NCBI GenBank assembly: GCA_961205875.1
Contig: OY540813.1
Coordinates: 20,245,001 to 20,309,000 of the forward strand
From: Sialis fuliginosa
Lineage: Eukaryota > Arthropoda > Insecta > Megaloptera > Sialidae
DNA length: 64,000 nucleotides
Direction: 5' to 3'
In this document: positions 24,121 through 36,518 of the stretch, one piece after another
Position numbering within the stretch: the first letter of the stretch is position 1
How the letters are laid out: each line of letters starts with the position of its first letter
Position numbers and translations under genes: made by a program
Notes under the pieces: model-generated
The model's input: only the letters and a program-made list of their open reading frames with translations
Databases searched by the model: none
Told to the model about the DNA's origin: nothing

Positions 24121-24440
24121 TAATGTCCGGTATCATAAAGGACCTAACAAATTTGTTAGCTAACAAGCACTTACAACTGAGATATCAAACTTATATGACA
24201 GTTCTTTTGGAGTTTGTTGATGACTTTGACAAGTTTCGCAACAAACGGTATTAAAACAGTGGTGATGTTATGAAAATTATTTTGTACGGTCAAAGATGCC
24301 AACTGTGTTACAATTAGTTGAAGTGTCACTGCTCTAAATTCCATAACTAATCCATAGATACTAGTACAGTATTAATACCCCATTTGAATGTAATTGCTAG
24401 CTAACAAATTTTGTTAGGTCCATTATAATACCGGACATAA
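24121..24440. mobile_element. 314-bp MITE with TAA target duplication
   Basis: Element 24,124-24,437 has terminal inverted repeats of about 40 bp: tgtccggtatcataaaggac at the left and, reading inward from the right end, tgtccggtattataatggac. It is flanked by TAA at 24,121-24,123 and 24,438-24,440. A 3-bp TWA duplication is the established signature of PIF/Harbinger elements. A 16-bp perfect palindrome (CTAACAAATTTGTTAG, 24,142-24,157 region) lies in the left repeat. The interior has no coding capacity. A diverged relative lies at 32,978-33,220. Confidence 0.75.
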
Positions 24441-24655
24441 ATATTTTTATGTATTTCCGGGCATAACTCTGATAAATATGCACATATTTGGCGAAACTTT
24501 TTTTTGTTGGAAGAGTATACTCCTGAGATAGTCCAGTATAAATTTTATCAGAATTTTGAATTTTTTAGATACGTCACTCAAAAAGGAAAAAATAAAAAAC
24601 TTAAAAACAAAATAAAACCGTCTTAAAAAAAACAACCGTAAGAATTAGTATAATA

Positions 24656-24749
24656 ATTAAATTTAACAGTTTTCAAAGTAGGTGCTAAGCCAATAAAAAA
24701 AATTTTAAGAAAAAATAAACGCGACTTCAAAAACTGTTAAATTTAAACT
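24656..24749. repeat. Stem-loop with 22-bp arms
   Basis: Arm 24,657-24,678 (begins ttaaatttaacagtttt) is inverted at 24,725-24,746 with two mismatches, around a ~46-nt loop. The surrounding AT-rich text (24,450-24,780) has the feel of transposon subterminal sequence, but no ends were found. Confidence 0.55.
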
Positions 24750-27550
24750 TATCAATATTTTTAGGGTTTTTTTAAATCGGTTTTTTTTCTTATGTGTCCA
24801 TACACTGGAGTTTATTATTAAAATGCTTAATAATAGTTTTTAATCTTTTAATTAATTTAAGACTAAATAAATATTGTAGGTATATTTTTTTAACAAACAT
24901 TTCATCAAAAATACCTCTATTTATTTTTAATTATTTCTTTAACAAATTAACAAGTCTAAATACAAAATAACCTTTCATATTAAGTTAACTGGTACTTTGA
25001 AAGGAGTATCGCTAATTAGATACTACTACTGTTGGCTTTTGACGCGTACAAGTGAAAGGGAGACATTTTTATTTTGTTTCTCTTGTAGCTAATTAGCACT
25101 TTGGGTTGTGTTCAGTCAATCGAGAAAATAATTGAAATCAGTTGTATTTGGAATTTTTACGCCTCAATGAGATCACATGAAATTGATTCATTTGCCAATA
25201 TGGACTTTACTCATTTGCAACAAATTACTTCTACGGTCATTAGATGTAAAATACAAAAAAACATATTGACATTTTTCATATCAGTTTAATTTTTTACTCA
25301 TTAGTTTCTGTGAAAATATATTGAAAAATCCACAGAGGAAAAATATAAATATATACATACGTTCAAAACCCAGTTTATTTTTTTAAATGTTGGCAGTAAA
25401 ATAAACTCTTTTTTGTCGTTATCATGTTTTTGCGCATATAAAAATATATTTATGGAGGTATTATATATAAATTATAATGTAATCTACTACACATTATATG
25501 TATCTACAGTAGAACAAATTTTCTTAAACTTCAAATCACCTGTGGATTCACAGTAATTATTTACTCAATAAAAATACAGGTTCTAATAAAAATATTATTT
25601 CATCATATTTATAGTTATTTGAATGGACATACGTATAGTACTAAAGTTTAAGAACCGATGTAATAGCATATTTTTATGTAAAAATATATAATATCATTTT
25701 CAAGATACGATATAAAAATGCACTTCAAAACTTTATAACATCATTAAAATTTCAATTCAAACACTTGGATAATGTATCAGGAAACACAATTTCACTTAAC
25801 ACAATGATTTGATGTTTGATCTATCATGTTATAAACCATCACACACACAGACACAGACGACGTGGGCACAAAATTCGATGCTATTTGAAACCAACGTACA
25901 GATATGCAAATTAGAACCGGCACATTATCATCATATATCGTCGACAAATACCATGCCCGGTGTTCGAAGCGTTCTGACCGCACGAGTATAGCATGTTAAA
26001 ATACGAACCAAGGGCCCTCGACGTACACTTCGAGTGGGACATTACAATGTTATACCACTGTATTGTATTTGTGTGTGTGTGTGTGTCATTCAGAATAAAT
26101 TTGTACACTTGTGTATATATATGTATGTAGTTTTTTATGCAAGTTACATGGTTCGTTTTGTCCAATTTCGATTTTATAAGGATTGTATTGTGTTGTGATT
26201 GTTTAGAAGTGAATAACAATCGTGTTTTGTTTTGTTCTGATGGTTGCTTTTGGGTGCATTTATGTTTATGATTATTTTTAAAGATTCATTTAAATAACAC
26301 TAGAATAAACATGTAACTATGGAAATGTATTTGGTTAATTTACAGTTTATAAATGGGTGCGTTTAGCGACCCGGTTGAAAGTCAGCAGTCAATTATGCTG
26401 AGTATGCTGAAAGTCAGCTGCTTCAAATTCTCTAAACCGCGAGCTTACAGTCATAGTATCACAAAAAACATAAATATTACCATTAACATTTCTACGAACT
26501 ACTTAGATCCAGACTACAAAAACAAATTTCATTGTAAAGATATAGTCTACAGATTTATCTGTGTAAACGTAACGATGAGAAGTAAATCAAATACATATTT
26601 ATACATTTTTTAGCCCGGAGGTGAAATTTTCATAGTTTTTTCATTAAAATATGGAAAAGCTTTTTAAATAAAAATGATTTGTTAAATGGATTAAGAATTA
26701 ACTTTTGTAACTAAATATATGGATCACAGGGACATTATAATATATAATCAAATGTTTATAAATATTTACTTTACTTGAAATGTTACCATTAAAAAATTAA
26801 AAATAAAATAGAACTCTTTGGAATTAAATTATTATAATTAACACATTTTTTTATAAAAATAAGTTGTTTTTGATGTAAATATGTAATGATGAAATAAATA
26901 AAGATAACACATTGAAATATAAATATAAAAAATTTAATTCTTGTTTATATAAACATTGTTTCATTCGTGCTTACAGAATATTAATTGCGATAATTATTTT
27001 GTCATCAAATATATAATATGTTCATATGAAGAAGTAATTAATGTTAAGCATCCGCCTTATTCATAACTGCAGGAAACAGCTTTATTGATTTAATAATTAA
27101 TTTACGCACATAAAATAACGAGAATCGGAAACACAATATAATTATTCTATTAAAATTTATTTAAGAGTATTTGAATAATGGAAGTTTCCACTTATAATAG
27201 GAAATATAATTTTTTAGTAAATTGAAATTATTCAAGTGGTTACTATTTTTTTTATTATGAGAGAAATAGTTAAAAACTACGTAAGTAAGTGAGTTATAGG
27301 GAAATGAAGAAGAATTTTTATTATGTTGATCATCCACTTAATTTTTTATTTATTTGTAATAATTTAAATGTAATGAAAACATTAGTTTTCTTGGGAACGT
27401 GCATGGTAAATTCATTGATTTCATTAATTTTAACCATTTTTTTTAAATCTAAGAGAGTGTTTGTTAGATGGTATTTGTAAATCTCTAAAAGTGTTTTTTA
27501 TTTCTTGTTTTCGGGAATTATTTAAATAATTTCTGAGAATCAGAATTTTA
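24750..27550. other. AT-rich stretch with one mixed patch
   Basis: Mostly AT-rich. 25,850-26,060 is GC-richer with open frames on both strands (25,792-26,219) and no recognisable product. A (GT)n microsatellite lies at about 26,068-26,087. 26,353-26,460 is another mildly GC-richer patch. Nothing supportable as a gene. Confidence 0.5.
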
Positions 27551-27555
27551 TATAT

Positions 27556-28080
27556 AACTAGCTGACCTGCCTCGGTTTCGTAAGTGAGTTAATATTTCAC
27601 CCCTTGTCATATATGGAGGGTTGTAAATGTTGTTTTATCTGACACGGTAAACTGTGTTCTGATCAAAAATAATTTGTTTAAGAATCAGACAATATTTTCG
27701 TAATTAACATATATTCTGAATATGAGCCAAATTGGACCATAAACACATTATCGACCCCAACGCCATTTAAACAGGATCCAAAAAAAAGCCTAACAGCGCA
27801 CCAAACGAACATATGGTGTCAATCTAGCTTCGACACGTTTAATGGCTTAGGCCTGATGATCTCACATATAAAAAACTAACGTTTTGATGTATTTTTTATA
27901 TGGAAAAAATACAAATTTTCGAAATATCTCGACCCCAGTGCCACCTACCAGGTCCAAAAAATCTACAAACTTATGGGAGCACCAAATGAACATATGGTGT
28001 GAATATGGTTTCGATACGTCCAATGGCTTAGGTCTGATGAGAACTCATACATACGCACCAACGTTTTTATACTTATATTA
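27556..28080 (+). mobile_element. Dispersed repeat with internal ~178-bp tandem duplication
   Basis: Starts with actagctgacctgcctcggt (27,559). Two diverged tandem units follow: 27,751-27,928 and 27,929 to about 28,075, each beginning tcgacccca and containing aacatatggtgt and aatggcttaggcctgatga-like text. The head links it to the repeats at 17,605 and 21,822. No coding frame of substance remains. Confidence 0.6.
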
Positions 28081-29849
28081 AAAAAAGATATTCAAAAATT
28101 CAAATGGTGTTATTTAAATATACGTATGTAATGTATATACTAGAAACTTCTCAAAATTAAAAATTCAGGGTTTTTGCAACCGAAATTACATTTTTTTTAC
28201 ACATAAACAGGTGAAATATTTAAAGCTTTTCGTAACATAGCTGCCACTAAGTTTTCATTTCGGTTTTGTATAAATGAATATGAAAGTAGGAATAATGCAT
28301 ATTTTATTGCATGATCTTGAATATATGTACAATTTATTTAACGTGAATATTTTTTTTGATACGAAATAACCTCCCGCAATAAATGTAAATATTACCAAAA
28401 TACCATAAACTTTACAGCAGCATTAATTTTACGATATCATCAAAAGTTGTAATATCCGGAACTCAATTATTGGACTGTATAACTCGAATCATCATATACG
28501 ATCGACGACTATGTTATGTCGTATCTATTATAGCTTATTTTACGTATCGGGAATATGGGAATTACCGTTACTATTGACACATCTGAATAAGCACTTACGT
28601 TGACGGTGACACTTCATATGAAATTGGAACGTTTTCCGATTTTTCCGTTACGAATTTTCATTTTATACAAGCGGCTATATGTTTGATATAAAAATTGCCT
28701 ATATCAGTCAATATGTACATGATTGAACATTCAAATTTTCTTGTGCGTCGTAAAAAGAAGATCAAAGAACAAGGACTTTAATTGAAACAATAGAAAATTG
28801 CCAACATAATAAAACAGTAATGTTTATGACTTTAAATTTTTAAAATTAAATATTATAGTAATTACATATTATTTTATAATTTAAAATTTTATGGTGTATT
28901 TTGAATTTTTGATATATTTTTTTAATCTTCTGGTTTAAATGGAAAAATATGTATGTATATTAGTTCATTGTCATGAATAGATTAATTGTAAAAAAAATTG
29001 TAAGCTAAACATTTAATTTCATAATTAATAATTAATTCTAATAATAAAATTAAAATTTATAGAAGTTGAAGATTTGCCCATAATGCTTAGTTCTCGCTAT
29101 GTTTCTTATATTTTTATTTTACTATTAATGCAAGTGATTACAAAGAAGCCTTCATAACGTTACTGATTTAATAATTCTTTACAACATCTACTGACACCGC
29201 ATCAACGCAACAATACAAAATAAACATACCAAATTGTCCTTCAAAGATAATTTTTTAGATCCTTTGTAAAAATATCTGATTTTTATTTCGTCCCCCAAAT
29301 AACCTGTTTTGTTTCTGATTTAATTTTGGAGTTTTCGTGATATTTAATTTAATTTTTATAATAAAATATGACATTGTCCATCAACCGAGCTGATTTTTAT
29401 GTGGATACATAGTACAATAAATGCGTAATACAAAAAATCAGCTTAGAGAAAATGACAATTTTATTAATGAAATTGAAAGCTTCTATCTACAACGAAAATA
29501 ATACACTCAAAATTGAACTTCATTATTCAAAACTAGACACTTTAGGCATTCAAATTGCTTTATTAGAACGTGTGCTATAAAGTTGCAAAAGCGTTGAAAA
29601 TCGATGAAATCTTCATATCGTATGATGCTAAAACGGCCACTACCTTATGGACATTAAAAATTAATTTTCAATCAAAAATGGTGCAACTTGATGATTTTAT
29701 TTGATAAAAACCCAATGGCAATCCAGTTTTGCGAAATATTTAAAATTTCGATTTACTTAAGATCATTAATTGATATGAATCACGATATTTTACATACTCG
29801 TGCATATGTAAAATATATACATATATATAATTTATCTTAACAGACTTTC
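28081..29849. other. AT-rich unannotated stretch
   Basis: AT-rich. A stem of 10 bp (gctgattttt near 29,389 with aaaaatcagc near 29,435) is the only structure noticed. 28,450-28,680 is less AT-rich without identifiable content. Confidence 0.55.
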
Positions 29850-30245
29850 CAGCTGATTATTTCTGAAATAATGAATTTTCAGAAAAAATGCTACAACCAA
29901 AAGATTCATGGTTTTGCAATTTCTCTTAAAAAGTTTCCGAGTAAAAAAATTACTAAAATCAAAAAGTTTCGGCAAATTTTGTTAATTATTTCAAAAATGA
30001 GATTTTCTGAAAAAAATGTTTCTTATTTTTTCATGGAAAATAGGAAACGGAAAAAAATATTAGGTTCTATTAAAAAAGAAGTTGATCTTGAAATGACCTT
30101 AAAATCCTTAACTTATTAAGAAATTAATAAAATAATTTTTCGTCCCCTTTGAAATATGACAACATTTGTCTGAAAATTTTTCTTCTCTTTCTTTATCTCA
30201 GGAGATATTCGTGTGCAGGTTTTAAAATGGCACACCTTGTATATG
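29850..30245 (-). repeat. Transposon-like fragment with TATACAAGGTGTG border
   Basis: Read on the minus strand from about 30,245, atacaaggtgtgccatttta followed by cctgcacacgaatatctcct has the form of the TATACAGGGTG-type border common in insect repeats (compare 2,541-2,790). The lysine-rich 82-codon + strand frame at 29,871-30,119 lies in the same block and is probably non-coding element sequence. Confidence 0.4.
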
Positions 30246-31863
30246 ACTAAAATATATATACATATATGTGATTAATATATTTAATTTTTAAAATCAATTT
30301 CATTATCACAGCAACTCTAAATCTTTATAAAACAGGTATCTACTACGATTCAAGAATACACAACCATATAAGCAATCAGGCAAAATCATGTCTTTAATAG
30401 ACAAATTCCTCCGTTTAATTGAATAGTCCTGTATAAATTAGAATTAGGATTACAGAAACATGTAATTAATGTAATGTTAATATGATTTAGTGTCTGGGAA
30501 CACATTATGTCGCCCTTATAAATTCAAGTCTTTATTGTTGTTAGAATATATACCCCTTCTTAGTACTTAATTATGGCTGGTAGTTTAATATAAAGCCTAT
30601 TATATGTATATGAACATTGAACATATTATACCTACTACCTTATAGAAAAATGTATCATAGATGCACATAAGCATTTTCAGAATTATAATTTCTTTCATTT
30701 TGGTTTATTGTCGTTTCTTAATTTTTGTTTGGATCGAAAAATCGGTTTTTTTCTTTACAATTTTCTTCTTGTAGAAAAAGTAAGTGAAAGATTTTTTTTT
30801 CAAAGTTGAAAAGCATGGGTTTTATGTAGCGCACACTGATGTAATTATTATTATCATAAAAACCCTACCTAAAAGTTTAAACACGTTTTTTGAACTGGTT
30901 CTTGAAAACTAAAACACCGATTAAATTCAAATAAAGTTCATTAGATTCGTGTACAACTTCTCTATTACCCGTACAAGAACGACCCATAAAATTTTTATTT
31001 TTTAGCAAATTAACCAGTTATACCTAAATAGTTCCTTTATGGGAACAACGATTTTGTTTAATTTTACATATTTCATCTCAGAATTGATTTTAGTGGCTAA
31101 GTGATCATTTGAAACGGATTATTATTGTTATATTATAAAACTTGTTTGCATTATTGAGTTTTTTTTATTATCTGGAATTTCAATTAATTAATCAAATGAA
31201 AAATAAATCTTTCCTGGTAATTTAAATATTCTTTTTCATGAATCCCAGAAATCATTGATTTTCGAATGTTCGATACAAAATAGGATTGAAAAACCTGTTT
31301 AATGTATTTTTATGTATTCTAATCTATAACAAACGAATTGATTATAATTGTACTTCATAAGCAAATTATTTCCACTTTTAATGTAAATTGAAATAGCTAC
31401 TTATCTATAATTATGTAGTGTTAAAACCTAAACATATAAACATAATGTCATCTTCATAAATCCTATATCTTGTGCGTATATTTTTTCACGGTGTGTTTAA
31501 TATTTTTCCTTAAATAAATGAATACAGAAGAGAATTATGCTAAAAAAGTTGAGGCTGTTTAATGTACAGCATATAAAACCATAATCGTAATTTCTACACA
31601 AAAAGTGTCACCTTTTGTAACTTTATATTATTGTAAGCGAGTTCTTTTAAAACAAAGAATAAATTTCAATGTCTCGTAGATTATGATAACGTACTTTGCG
31701 CCGACAAAAATAACATTAAGGCTTTGTTTCGGCATATATCTAGATTACGCATTATCTACTGCTTCCATACTTAGTTCAAATAAAGAAGGATTAACTCCGT
31801 ATATTATTTTATTTATATTTAATTAAAATATTTTATTACAACATAATACGGATTTTGTATATA
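30246..31863. other. AT-rich unannotated stretch
   Basis: AT-rich; nothing recognised. Confidence 0.6.
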
Positions 31864-32500
31864 ATGTTACCGGCAATGTATGAAATTCGGCGATATATAG
31901 AATTCATAGGTATTCTATAGAATGCCTAAAATCACCAGGCAATGTCTTAAATAAATTTATATAAATTCTATAAATTTCCTAAGCATTGTATAAACTACCT
32001 TACTGATAGTCGGCAATGTATGAAATATATTATGATTATAATCATAAATAGGGTAAACCGGCCAATTTTGATCCAAGCACAGATGTTCCCTTGCTTTATG
32101 TTATAAAATAATTCAGACGCAAATATATAATAAAAAAATACAGCTTCTCGAGAATGATCTCTGAACCGACAAAACTGAATTATTTATCTTACTTAATACA
32201 GATTTTAACTAATATGTTATTAAATGATTAAATAATAATAAATTTTTATTTTATTTTAACGATAAAGGCCCTAAATCTTGTTTAATATGAATTTGGACTT
32301 TTTAAAATTAATTAAAAAATACTTACCTGCTTTAATAACATTATTTTGTCTTTTATTTAATATATTTCCTAATATTATCATGGTATTCTATGGAATTCTT
32401 AGGTATTATATACAATGCCTAGGCAAAGTATATAATAAATTTCTATTAATATATATAAAAATATATAGAATGCCTGAATTACATACTTTGCCGGTAACAT
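31864..32500. mobile_element. 637-bp inverted-repeat element
   Basis: Left end gttaccggcaatgtatgaaa (31,866) matches the right end read inward from 32,498, gttaccggcaaagtatgtaa. Further inside, both arms share gcattctatata-like and ataaatttctat-like text, and part of the left arm recurs at 32,009 (cggcaatgtatgaaat). Flanks on both sides are ATA-rich, so the target duplication (TA or ATA) is ambiguous. An 80-codon hydrophobic + frame (32,278-32,520) straddles the right arm and is incidental. Superfamily unknown. Confidence 0.65.
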
Positions 32501-32875
32501 ATACATATTTGATGTTCTAGACTAGCCAAACATTTAGCGCTGCTTTCTCCTTCCACCTAAGGGAGTGAAACCCGTCTCATTTGTCAAAATAAAAGTCTAT
32601 TAACTGGTGACATCTGCCTAAATTGCAAAAAAAACTATCGACTATTTTAGTCTGAGAGTGACACCTTAGATCTCTTTTTTATACAAAAAAACTCTGTAGC
32701 AGCATTAACTTAGATATAATAATATGCTCTCGGGTATTTTCTAGTAGAACTAATTGAACTCTACAAATTTCCTTCTATTATTTTGATTTAGCTCTTATAG
32801 TATAGGTCAGAATACGAGTTAAATATTCCAGGCAGAATTTGTTTTAATTGCACAATTAATTTATTCACTGCTCAA
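32501..32875. other. Unannotated stretch
   Basis: AT-rich with patches near 32,540-32,670 of more mixed composition. Nothing recognised. Confidence 0.5.
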
Positions 32876-32892
32876 CTCTTTTGAGTGATACC

Positions 32893-32970
32893 GTGATAAC
32901 ATGTATAATACTTTTAAGATTTCAAAGAGTACGTTGGTGCAGAATTCATCAAAATTGGTCAAGTCGCAAC
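32893..32970 (+). repeat. Copy of the 'ttcagtagtt' family tail
   Basis: acttttaagatttcaaagag then tacgttggtgcagaattcat is a diverged match to 50,935-50,990 (acttctaagattttaagaaa, tacgttgatgcaggtttaat). Confidence 0.45.
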
Positions 32971-32977
32971 CATTTTG

Positions 32978-33222
32978 ATATGGGGTATCAAACTTATATG
33001 GCATTTCCGTGACATTTATTGACAGTTTTAGCATGCGTCGTAAATAAAAAATAACATTATTCTTAAAACAGTGGCGAATGACCAATGTATTTTAGAAAAT
33101 TCAAGTAAATACCACTGTTCGAAATAAAAAATATTGTGAATATCACAAAAGTAATACCCCGTTCAAAAATCTTGCTAGCTAGCAATTTTTTTTTCATTTT
33201 TTTATAATACCGAACGTAATAG
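32978..33222. mobile_element. Truncated relative of the 24,124 MITE
   Basis: The words ggtatcaaacttatatggca, ttaaaacagtggcgaatg, gtaataccccgttcaaa, ttgctagctagcaa (a perfect 14-bp palindrome at 33,172-33,185) and ttataataccgaacgtaa align in order to the element at 24,124-24,437. The left terminus is missing; the right terminus has decayed from ccggaca to ccgaacg. Confidence 0.55.
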
Positions 33223-33603
33223 TTATTAAACATAATAAATAAATCATGATTAAAACTTTCTCAGAATTTCTTTATAGGTATAGTCAGTATGTATATGTAT
33301 ACATTGTACATAGATAATATGGTATTGTCTTGAGATTATAAAGGATTTGATCTATTAATAACAAATGAAAGCAATTAACCTTCTTAGACCGGAATCTAGA
33401 TCACCATTAATTTTAATACTCTAGTTAAGACAATGTTTTCAACTAATTTCTTAACATAAATTAGTTATCTTTTTTGAAAATTAGTTTGCTAGACTACGAT
33501 ATTACATAAAAATTGTTGACCAAATTTACATCAATTATAATTATCAGTAAGTAGGTATCAAGTAAGATATTTGGAATGTATCAATATTTGTTCGAAGATA
33601 CAT
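33223..33603. other. AT-rich unannotated stretch
   Basis: AT-rich; nothing recognised. Confidence 0.6.
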
Positions 33604-33606
33604 TAA

Positions 33607-33995
33607 TAGTACAGGCAATGAAGGGAAAAATTGCCCTGTTTTCATTAAAATTTTCAAAAATATTTGCTTTACAACTTTATTTCAAAATTTTCTCCAACGT
33701 ATCTACATAGATTGCTGAAAAATCGCCGTGAATCTGAAAACTAAGTGCGTTTAATCAAAAAAATATGTTTAAATGGATTTTTAAGATCTTAAAACTGATA
33801 ATCGAGACAAACGTCCTCTATAAAAGTTGTAGAGAATAAAATTTTACAATTTTTTTTGTAAGGTACAACATTCGATGTGTAAATTTTTGTTAGATATTTC
33901 TATTTTGAAAAGTCAAAAAAACAAATTTTAATTTATAAAATCGTATAAATAGCATGCTATGAAAATTAGCATTACATAAGAAAATAACATATTGG
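33607..33995 (+). repeat. Left terminal inverted repeat of the 3.76-kb element
   Basis: Matches the reverse complement of the right arm from the tip (tagtacaggcaatgaaggg) and, after a gap, continuously from about 33,645 (cattaaaattttcaaaaata) to 33,995 (aaaataacatattgg). Contains ctataaaagttgtagagaat (33,819), a phrase also found in the unrelated-looking element at 46,780. The hAT element begins at the base after this arm's inner edge. Confidence 0.75.
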
Positions 33996-34684
33996 CAGGG
34001 CCGGCCGAACGGCCAGGCGACCCAGGCGACAGCCTGAGGCGCTAATTTCGTGGGGGCGCCAATTATTTTAAACTTTTTTTCTATGTTCTGTTCTAGGGCG
34101 CCAAATTTAAGCTATATATATTTTTTGAATAATAGTTTTGATTTTTTCTGCAAAATAATTCATTTTACTTAATAAAATGCTTAATATCAAAAATAAATTA
34201 TTTATTAAACATTTTTTTACAAAACTTGAAAAGCACAGTGCCAAATCTGTGGGTGGCTTTGCTAATTCTTGTAACAATTCCGGTTAGTGTAGCTAGTGGT
34301 GAAAGAAGTTTTAGTAAATTAAAATAATTCATAAAAACTTATTTGCAATCGGCTATGATAGAAGATAGGTTGAATAATTTGGCTATTCTTTCAATTGAAA
34401 ATAAGGTTGTAGCAAACCTCAATTTTGAGACAGCAATCGATAATTTTGCAGATATGAAAGCCAGGAAGAAATCTTTTATATAATTTTAGTTATATTATAT
34501 ATTATTTATCAATTATATGTTATATTATATTATTATATTACACTAATGAATTAATAACAAGATAATTTTCTCACGCTTTTTTATTTTTTTGTGCGGATAA
34601 TTTTTAATGATCGTCACTGTGGCGGTGGAAAGGGGGGGGGGCGTCAAAAGAAATCTCGCCTGGGGCGCCAGAATCGCAAAGGCT
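33996..34684 (+). mobile_element. Nested, internally deleted hAT transposon
   Basis: Left end cagggccggccgaacggcca at 33,996 is a hAT-type terminus. The right end, read inward, contains ggcgccccaggcgagatttc, matching the left subterminal ggcgcc/caggcga words; the last few bases of the right terminus appear lost (aggct instead of a ggccctg-type end). Candidate 8-bp duplications catattgg and aatattgt match at six of eight positions. It inserted exactly at the inner border of the outer element's left arm. At ~690 bp it is far shorter than an autonomous hAT and keeps only the 3' part of the transposase. Confidence 0.75.
34241..34483 (+). pseudogene. hAT transposase C-terminal dimerisation domain, broken
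   Basis: Eighty codons in one frame end at TAA 34,481-34,483. The peptide shows the conserved hAT C-terminal signature: LWVALLILV, IPVSVASGERSFSKLK, then after an in-frame TAA, MIEDRLNNLAILSIEN and an acidic tail. In hAT transposases this region mediates dimerisation and packs against the catalytic core. The N-terminal zinc finger and the catalytic D/D/E parts are absent, so this is a non-functional remnant within a deleted copy. The frame is otherwise intact, which suggests moderate age. The zinc-finger-MYM-like hAT group uses very similar sequence; the exact clade cannot be settled. Confidence 0.85.
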
Positions 34685-34761
34685 AAAAAATATTGTACAT
34701 TTTTGCTAATAGATACCTCTGAAAACATTGTTCACGAATGTTAACAAGATGCAATTAAGGG

Positions 34762-36518
34762 TTAAGAGCATCACGCACTTAAAGACCTTCGAGTGCTACT
34801 TCCCTTTTTAAAAACAAGTTAAAACTAAAAAAACAAATAAAAACTCATACGCTAACAAAGAAGTAAATTGAATAGTTAATATCTCAGCTTGGCGCGATCG
34901 AAGAGACTCCAGTTTTTTTTTAAAATGTAGCTTACACTATTATCTTTAAGAGCATCACGCACTTAAAAACCTTCGCGTGCTACTTCCCTTTTTAAAAACA
35001 AATTAAAACTAAAAAAACAAATTAAAACTCATACGCTAACAAAGAAGTAAATTGAATAGTTAATATCTCAGCTTGGCGCGATCGAAGAGACTCCAGTTTT
35101 TTTTAAAATGTAGCTTACACTATTATCTTTAAGAGCATCACGCACTTAAAGACCTTCGCGTGCTCCTTCCCTTTTTAAAAACAAGTTAAAACTAAAAAAA
35201 CAAATTAAAACTCATACGCTAACAAAGAAGTAAATTGAATAGTTAATATCTCAGCTTGGCGCGATCGAAGAGACTCCAGTTTTTTTTTTAAATGTAGCTT
35301 ACACTATTATCTTTAAGAGCATCACGCACTTAAAGACCTTCGCGTGCTCCTTCCCTTTTTAAAAACAAGTTAAAACTAAAAAAACAAATTAAAACTCATA
35401 CGCTAACAAAGAAGTAAATTGAATAGTTAATATCTCAGCTTGGCGCAATCGAAGAGACTCCAGTTTTTTTTTTAAATGTAGCTTACACTATTATCTTTAA
35501 GAGCATCACGCACTTAAAGACCTTCGCGTGCTCCTTCCCTTTTTAAAAACAAGTTAAAACTAAAAAAACAAATTAAAACTCATACGCTAACAAAGAAGTA
35601 AATTGAATAGTTAATATCTCAGCTTGGCGCGATCGAAGAGACTCCAGTTTTTTTTTTAAATGTAGCTTACACTATTATCTTTAAGAGCATCACGCACTTA
35701 AAGACCTTCGCGTGCTCCTTCCCTTTTTAAAAACAAGTTAAAACTAAAAAAAACAAATTAAAACTCATACGCTAACAAAGAAGTAAATTGAATAGTTAAT
35801 ATCTCAGCTTGGCGCGATCGAAGAGACTCCAGTTTTTTTTTAAAATGTAGCTTACACTATTATCTTTAAGAGCATCACGCACTTAAAGACCTTCGCGTGC
35901 TCCTTCCCTTTTTAAAAACAAGTTAAAACTAAAAAAACAAATTAAAACTCATACGCTAACAAAGAAGTAAATTGAATAGTTAATATCTCAGCTTGGCGCA
36001 ATCGAAGAGACTCCAGTTTTTTTTTAAAATGTAGCTTACACTATTATCTTTAAGAGCATCACGCACTTAAAGACCTTCGCGTTCTCCTTCCCTTTTTAAA
36101 AACAAGTTAAAACTAAAAAAACAAATTAAAACTCATACGCTAACAAAGAAGTAAATTGAATAGTTAATATCTCAGCTTGGCGCGATCGAAGAGACTCCAG
36201 TTTTTTTTTAAAATGTAGCTTACACTATTATCTTTAAGAGCATCACGCACTTAAAGACCTTCGCGTGCTCCTTCCCTTTTTAAAAACAAGTTAAAACTAA
36301 AAAAACAAATTAAAACTCATACGCTAACAAAGAAGTAAATTGAATAGTTAATATCTCAGCTTGGCGCGATTGAAGAGACTCCAGTTTTTTTTTAAAATGT
36401 AGCTTACACTATTATCTTTAAGAGCATCACGCACTTAAAGACCTTCGCGTGCTCCTTCCCTTTTTAAAAACAAGTTAAAACTAAAAAAACAAATTAAAAC
36501 TCATACGCTAACAAAGAA
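34762..36518. repeat. 184-bp tandem array, nine full units plus a partial
   Basis: Unit starts (ttaagagcatcacgcactta) fall at 34,762, 34,946, 35,129, 35,313, 35,497, 35,681, 35,866, 36,050, 36,234 and 36,418; spacings are 183-185 bp, and the last unit breaks off after about 100 bp. Units are nearly identical. Variants: units 1 and 2 have gctactt where later units have gctcctt; units 4 and 7 share gcgcaatcg against gcgcgatcg elsewhere; units 3-5 share taaatg after the T run where others have aaaatg. The shared variant three units apart suggests expansion by duplication of a multi-unit block. Not a CRISPR: no spacers. Confidence 0.97.

Noticed and set aside
29389-29445. 10-bp stem gctgattttt/aaaaatcagc
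   Set aside because: Short, with a long loop and mostly A/T pairs. Expected by chance in this composition.
34762-36518. CRISPR-like array
   Set aside because: Units are directly adjacent 184-bp repeats without unique spacers, in eukaryotic DNA. It is a satellite array.
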